From assembly GCA_035551935.1 (NCBI GenBank), contig DASZMJ010000368.1, forward strand, positions 1 to 7,265: DNA of 7,265 nucleotides, given 5' to 3'. The notes under the pieces are model-generated. The model saw only the letters and a list, made by a program, of their open reading frames with translations, was not told where the DNA came from and ran no database searches. Shown here in pieces: positions 5,235 to 7,265 of the stretch. Positions within the stretch are counted from its first letter, which is position 1. Every line of letters starts with the position of its first letter. The position numbers were made by a program, and so were the translations under genes. The DNA is from DASZMJ01 sp035551935 (GTDB taxonomy: Bacteria > Planctomycetota > Planctomycetia > Isosphaerales > Isosphaeraceae).

Positions 5235-7032
5235 CGCTGTCGTCCAGGACCGAGAGGAACGCCTCCTGGCTGATCTCGACGTTGCCCACCTGCTTCATCC
5301 GCTTCTTGCCTTCCTTCTGCTTCTCCAGCAGCTTGCGCTTGCGGGTGATGTCGCCGCCATAGCACTTGGCCGTCACGTTCTTGCGCAAGGCCGAGATCGT
5401 CTCGCGGGCCACGACCCGGCTGCCGATGGCGGCCTGGATGGCGACCTCGAACTGGTGCCGCTCGATCTCCCCGCGGAGCTTCTTGACCAGCTTGCGGCCC
5501 CGTCGGTCGGCGTGGGCGCGATGGACGACCACCGAGAGGGCGTCGACCCGCGACCCGGCCACGAGGATGTCGAGCCGCACGAGGTCGCTGGCGCGGAAGC
5601 CGATGACCTCGTAGTCCATGGTCCCGTACCCCCGGGTCGCGCTCTTCAACTTATCGTAGAGGTCATAGATCATCTCGGCCAGGGGCAACTCGTAGGTCAG
5701 GATCGCGCGGGTGGGGGTGATGTACTCGGTCTTGACGTAGCTGCCCCGGCGGTCCTCGCAGAGCTGCATGATGGCGCCGATCGAGTCCGACGGCAGGATG
5801 AAGTTGACCCGCGCGATCGGCTCGCGGAACTCCTCGATCTCCCCGGAGTCCGGGATCCGGGTCGGGTTGGAGATGTGATGCGTCTCGCCTTTCTTGGTCA
5901 CGATCTCATAGGTCACGTTCGGCGCCGTCTGCACGAGCGAGAGGTTGCTCTCGCGCTCCAGCCGCTGCTGGATGATCTCCATGTGCAGCATGCCGAGGAA
6001 GCCGCAGCGGAAGCCGAAGCCGAGCGCGTCGGAGGTCTCGGGCTCGAAGGTGAAGCTGGCGTCGTTCAGCGCGAGCTTCTGCAGGGCCGTCCGCAGGTCC
6101 TCGAACTGGTTGTGCGTGGCCGGGAAGAGGCCGCAGAAGACGACCTGGCTCGGCTCCTGGTAGCCGGGCAAGGCGGTCGAGGCCGGGCGGTGGGCGTCGG
6201 TGATCGTGTCGCCGATGCGGACGTCGGAGAGCCGCTTGATGTTGGCGATCACGTAGCCGACCTGGCCGACCCCCAGGTCGTCGCACGGCACCTCGCGCGG
6301 CCGGAACCGTCCCAGGCCCGTGACCTCGTGCTCGGTCTCGCCGGCCATCAGGCGGATCTTCTGCCCGAGGCGGAGCGTACCGTCGACGACGCGGACGTAG
6401 GTGATGACCCCCTGGTAGTCGTCGAACTTCGAGTCGAAGATCAGCGCCCGGAGCGGCGCCTTCGGGTCGCCCGGCGGCGGCGGGATGTGCTCGACGATGG
6501 CGCGGAAGAGCTCGGGCACCCCCTGCCCCGTCTTGCCGCTGACGGCGAGGACGTCGGCCGGGTCGATGCCGAGCGTGTGCTCGATCTCCTCCTTGACCTC
6601 GTCGGGGCGGCTGGCCTGCATGTCGATCTTGTTCAATGCCGCCACGATCGTCAGGTCGGCGTTGATCGCCGCGAAGGCGTTGGCGACCGTCTGCGCCTGG
6701 ACGCCCTGCGTGGCGTCGACCAGCAGGATCGCCCCCTCGCAGGCGGCGAGGCTGCGCGAGACCTCGTAGTGGAAGTCGACGTGGCCGGGGGTGTCGATCA
6801 GGTTCAGCTCGTAGACCAGGCCGTCGAGCTTGTAATTGATCGCGACGGCCCGCGCCTTGATCGTGATCCCCCGCTCGCGCTCCAGGTCCATGTCGTCGAG
6901 GAGCTGCTCGCGGAACTCGCGCTGGGTGATCGCGCCCGACTGGAGCAGGAGCTGGTCGGCCAGCGTGCTCTTGCCGTGGTCGATGTGGGCGATGATGGAG
7001 AAGTTGCGGATGAACTTGGGATCGAAGGCCAT
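5227..7032 (-). CDS. lepA: Elongation factor 4 (LepA), ribosomal GTPase
   Basis: LepA binds the ribosome as a translational GTPase, influencing back-translocation, initiation or ribosome biogenesis. All G motifs are visible: G1 AHIDHGKST (15-23), G2 RGITIKA (54-60), G3 DTPGH with catalytic His84, G4 NKID (134-137) and G5 SGKTG (165-169; SAK is more common). Domain II starts near residue 190, the EF-G-like domain III/V region includes GFRCGFLGMLHMEI, and the LepA-specific C-terminal domain ends with NVTAKCYGGDITRKRKLLEK and a Lys-rich helix. With the ATG at 7032 the protein is 601 residues, matching E. coli (599), and begins FIRNFSIIAHIDHGKST as expected. The frame stays open upstream to an ATG at 7134, but that extra segment is Pro/Gly-rich and unlike the family, so I reject it. 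The chosen start has only a weak GGGA upstream, not a full Shine-Dalgarno. It is probably the first gene of the operon with both signal peptidases and lptB. Confidence 0.97.
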   Translation of the reverse strand: MAFDPKFIRNFSIIAHIDHGKSTLADQLLLQSGAITQREFREQLLDDMDLERERGITIKARAVAINYKLDGLVYELNLIDTPGHVDFHYEVSRSLAACEGAILLVDATQGVQAQTVANAFAAINADLTIVAALNKIDMQASRPDEVKEEIEHTLGIDPADVLAVSGKTGQGVPELFRAIVEHIPPPPGDPKAPLRALIFDSKFDDYQGVITYVRVVDGTLRLGQKIRLMAGETEHEVTGLGRFRPREVPCDDLGVGQVGYVIANIKRLSDVRIGDTITDAHRPASTALPGYQEPSQVVFCGLFPATHNQFEDLRTALQKLALNDASFTFEPETSDALGFGFRCGFLGMLHMEIIQQRLERESNLSLVQTAPNVTYEIVTKKGETHHISNPTRIPDSGEIEEFREPIARVNFILPSDSIGAIMQLCEDRRGSYVKTEYITPTRAILTYELPLAEMIYDLYDKLKSATRGYGTMDYEVIGFRASDLVRLDILVAGSRVDALSVVVHRAHADRRGRKLVKKLRGEIERHQFEVAIQAAIGSRVVARETISALRKNVTAKCYGGDITRKRKLLEKQKEGKKRMKQVGNVEISQEAFLSVLDDSDE

Positions 7033-7114
7033 GTGCGTCCCAAAAGGGGAGGAAACGGGCGAGCCTGGGAGGCCGACGGGTCGTGACGCCGGTGTCGCGG
7101 GGCATCCTTCGAGG

Positions 7115-7143
7115 ATTCTACGCCATCGTACCACTTTCGGTTC
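7115..7143 (-). promoter_or_regulatory. Weak promoter candidate for the lepA operon
   Basis: In the 127-nt gap between the ROK kinase stop and lepA, the coding strand has TAGAAT (7120-7115), one mismatch from the sigma-70 -10 box. The -35 position 17 nt upstream (GAACCG) does not match, and there is no extended -10. A small inverted repeat (ATCCT/AGGAT, 7104-7116) sits just downstream. The gap is the natural place for the operon promoter, but the motif support is weak. Confidence 0.2.
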
Positions 7144-7159
7144 TCGGCGCGATCCCCGG

Positions 7160-7265
7160 TCAATCGCCGACGATCGCCTTTCTCGCCCAGCCGGCGGCGC
7201 CGATGAAGCCGGCGTCCCCGCCGAGCGCCGCGAACTCGACTCGGGTCCGGCCCGAGACGGCGGCG
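7160..7265 (-). CDS. ROK-family sugar kinase (glucokinase-like), C-terminal end only
   Basis: Only the last 34 codons are in the window; the rest lies beyond the right edge. The translation ends in TRVEFAALGGDAGFIGAAG followed by WARKAIVGD and TGA (7162-7160). The LG-DAG-IGAA pattern near the C-terminus is the typical end of ROK-family glucokinases, where the chain returns to close the nucleotide-binding fold, so the likely reaction is ATP-dependent phosphorylation of glucose or a related sugar in the cytoplasm. It lies 127 nt upstream of lepA on the same strand and could be co-transcribed or separate. The substrate cannot be told from this fragment, and the ROK family also includes repressors and other hexose kinases. 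Confidence 0.7.
   Translation of the reverse strand, partial: AAVSGRTRVEFAALGGDAGFIGAAGWARKAIVGD

Noticed and set aside
3780..5273. A 497-codon open frame on the + strand opposite the first signal peptidase
   Set aside because: It is the antisense shadow of a gene with intact catalytic motifs, and its composition is low-complexity His/Arg/Asp/Val-rich.
4636..7086. An 816-codon open frame on the + strand opposite lepA
   Set aside because: LepA on the - strand is unmistakable. This frame shows only Leu/Val/Asp/Glu-rich shadow composition.
7033..7134. A 34-residue N-terminal extension of LepA starting at an upstream ATG
   Set aside because: The extension (MVRWRRILEGCPATPASRPV...) is unlike LepA, whereas the start at 7032 gives the family's normal beginning and length.

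Overview
The window is GC-rich DNA, roughly two-thirds G+C or more by eye, and looks like a chromosomal segment of a planctomycete, most likely of the Isosphaeraceae type. This is an inference from three things: an outer-membrane LPS-export ATPase (so a diderm), very large signal peptidases with extra inserts, and a protein at the left edge that resembles uncharacterised planctomycete proteins I know from memory. No rRNA or other marker is present to prove the taxon.

Layout. At the left edge, on the + strand, lies the 3' part of an uncharacterised gene (1-919). Its reading frame is broken by a 25-bp tandem duplication at 507-563: the first part stops at 609, and the conserved-looking C-terminal part continues in another frame to 919. 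A convergent gap (920-1052) follows. Everything to the right is on the - strand and, in transcription order, reads: C-terminal end of a ROK-family sugar kinase (7265-7160), lepA (7032-5227), a first signal peptidase I (5234-3693), a second, paralogous signal peptidase I (3641-1911) and lptB (1880-1053). Spacings are 127 nt, an 8-nt overlap, 51 nt and 30 nt, so lepA-lepB-lepB-lptB is very probably one operon.

How the genes fit together. LepA (EF4) is a ribosomal GTPase, the signal peptidases remove signal peptides from exported proteins at the inner membrane, and LptB powers LPS transport to the outer membrane. The operon is therefore about making and exporting the cell envelope. The lepA-lepB pairing is the same as in E. 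coli; the tandem second peptidase and the linked lptB are additions.

The most interesting feature is the pair of signal peptidases. Both keep the Ser/Lys catalytic dyad and box E. Both also carry a CxxC...CxxC zinc-ribbon-like insert between the catalytic Ser and Lys, and a segment of about 240-310 residues between boxes D and E with a beta-rich, LamG/concanavalin-like pattern. No tRNA, rRNA, CRISPR array, insertion sequence or phage gene was seen.
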